Shown here piece by piece: positions 63,188 through 64,000 of a stretch of 64,000 nt of DNA. Where the stretch lies: positions 36,281-100,280 of the forward strand of contig JAYNZW010000006.1 of NCBI GenBank assembly GCA_038103905.1. The letters run 5' to 3'. A program made the translations under genes and the position numbers. This DNA comes from CABYIR01 sp038103905 (GTDB lineage Bacteria > Pseudomonadota > Alphaproteobacteria > Pelagibacterales > AG-422-B15). How positions within the stretch are numbered: position 1 is the stretch's first letter; each line of letters begins with the position of its first letter. A model generated the notes under the pieces. That model saw nothing but the letters and a program-made list of their open reading frames with translations, was not told the origin of the DNA and searched no databases.

Positions 63188-63817
63188 TTAAGAATTTAAA
63201 AGTGTAGCAACTAAATGAATACGATCTTCTTCACCACCATTTATTGCTGTGTGATATTTAGTATTATCAGTAATATAAACATGACCATCAGCAGGAATAT
63301 GAAAACCTGTATCTTCAATAAACATTCGAGATCCATAATTCGTTTTAATAGAAACATGAATTCTTTTTTCTGGATCTCGGTGCCAACTCAGCGTTGTTCT
63401 AGGTGGCATTTTAATAATTCGACAACGACCTATTGCAAAATGCTCACTTAGTGTTTCGTAGACATGTTTTAAATACGTATCATTCAGCTTTGAGTTAAAT
63501 AAAGTATATCTCGACTCATCGATATAGGGTTCTCTTTCCATTTCTTCAAAAGACGAATCTGGTTTAGTCCAATACTTGCCTCTGACATTGCCACCAAACC
63601 ACTCATCCAGTTCTTTTTCATCATAGTTAAGGCAGATAGCATTTGATTTAAGTAATCCTTTTTCTGCATCTCTTTCAAAGGGTCTAATTTTTATGAGTTG
63701 CTCAACTGCTTCACGCATTTTATCTAGATCAAACTTAATATGCTCATATTTTTGAACATATTCATTCATATTTGTGAAGTTTGATATGAGATCAGTATTT
63801 TTAATTTTGAATGACAT
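63188..63817 (-). CDS. Aspartyl/asparaginyl hydroxylase-like Fe/2-oxoglutarate oxygenase
   Basis: A 209-aa cupin-fold protein. The iron triad is visible as LSWHRDPEKRIH (H-x-D, about residue 149) and TKYHTAINGG (distal His, about 190), with a probable 2-oxoglutarate arginine in EEDRIHLVATL. Family members hydroxylate amino acids free or in proteins. It is 58 bp upstream of the aldehyde dehydrogenase gene on the same strand. The substrate is unknown. Confidence 0.72.
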   Translation of the reverse strand: MSFKIKNTDLISNFTNMNEYVQKYEHIKFDLDKMREAVEQLIKIRPFERDAEKGLLKSNAICLNYDEKELDEWFGGNVRGKYWTKPDSSFEEMEREPYIDESRYTLFNSKLNDTYLKHVYETLSEHFAIGRCRIIKMPPRTTLSWHRDPEKRIHVSIKTNYGSRMFIEDTGFHIPADGHVYITDNTKYHTAINGGEEDRIHLVATLLNS

Positions 63818-64000
63818 ATAAAAATATAATTAATCCTAATGAATTATAGTATTTATTTCAGATTCTGTGTAGATCAATACATTAAATAGTATAGGAAAAT
63901 ATGCTCAAAATTGTCGCAATAATTAAAAATTACGTATCAAAATAAATTTGTTGATTTTGCTGTTTTATTTCTGATACAGTCTCTTAAATCACTAATAAAA
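63818..64000. other. AT-rich right edge, no feature seen
   Basis: 183 bp of AT-rich sequence that includes the promoter side of the hydroxylase gene. No ORF, RNA gene or strong hairpin could be supported before the window ends. Confidence 0.5.

Noticed and set aside
1..64000. CRISPR array, insertion sequence, prophage or integrase
   Set aside because: No spaced repeat array, transposase, integrase or terminal repeats were seen; tRNA-Phe and tRNA-His show no attachment-site duplication.

Overview
The window is AT-rich (about one third GC by eye) and tightly packed, with 4-11 bp gene overlaps and few gaps above 200 bp. Several markers place it in a streamlined marine-type alphaproteobacterium (SAR11-, HIMB59- or AEGEAN-169-like; the exact order cannot be fixed from sequence reading alone). 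These are the HAD-IIA/ribF/ileS/lspA/bamF run, the murA/DUF2948/hisD/infA/maf run, DUF2093 beside xseA, and a tRNA-His without the G-1 residue together with a matching divergent HisRS. Two 10-N runs (15506-15515 in tadA, 25673-25682 in groES) show that this is a draft scaffold.

Layout. 1-8 kb: ubiA, pmbA, then a lipid A/Kdo operon (msbA-like exporter, DUF374 acyltransferase, waaA, lpxK, lpxL). 8-10 kb, minus strand: M23 peptidase, DUF2093, xseA. 10-16 kb: purD, then an ACAD10/11-type phosphotransferase, a class V aminotransferase and an acyl-CoA dehydrogenase, then tadA. 16-25 kb: rRNA modification genes, pgi, an SbmA/BacA-like transporter, bamF-lspA-ileS-ribF-HAD, and an SDR. 25.5-27.7 kb: groESL with a heat-shock-like promoter and a strong bidirectional terminator. 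27.7-31.3 kb: MAPEG, hisG-hisZ-hisS. 31.5-34 kb: MFS transporter, c-type cytochrome, cytochrome b561, tRNA-Phe and tRNA-His. 34-39 kb: maf, infA, hisD, DUF2948, murA, dcd and small genes. 39-45.7 kb: a RodZ-like HTH gene divergent from an unrecognised double winged-helix protein that leads a YczE-type membrane protein and a DAO-family oxidase; an ABC-2 exporter pair; a DpaL-like PLP enzyme. 45.8-50.3 kb: racemase/maleate-isomerase-like protein, PAP2 phosphatase, Rieske oxygenase, acyltransferase, glutamine amidotransferase and a new 49-aa membrane protein. 50.4-57.2 kb: a nitrogen cluster (71-aa membrane protein, Amt, a lysine-rich protein, three split glutamate-synthase-domain proteins and a GlnT/GmaS-like glutamine synthetase). 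57.4-63.8 kb: a convergent accessory block with an M19-like protein lacking expected metal ligands, a 553-aa unknown, a DUF3726 protein, an Ldh-family dehydrogenase, an aldehyde dehydrogenase and an Fe/2-oxoglutarate-type hydroxylase.

How it fits together. The first two thirds are mainly housekeeping: envelope, translation, histidine, chaperonins. The last third looks like acquisition and turnover of organic nitrogen: ammonium or methylammonium import, gamma-glutamyl transfer, deamination, demethylation and aldehyde oxidation. The parts most worth follow-up are the 57.4-61 kb block with two unknown conserved-looking proteins, the double winged-helix regulator with 30-bp-spaced upstream repeats, and the question of whether the GlnT/Glx/Amt cluster assimilates ammonium or methylamine.
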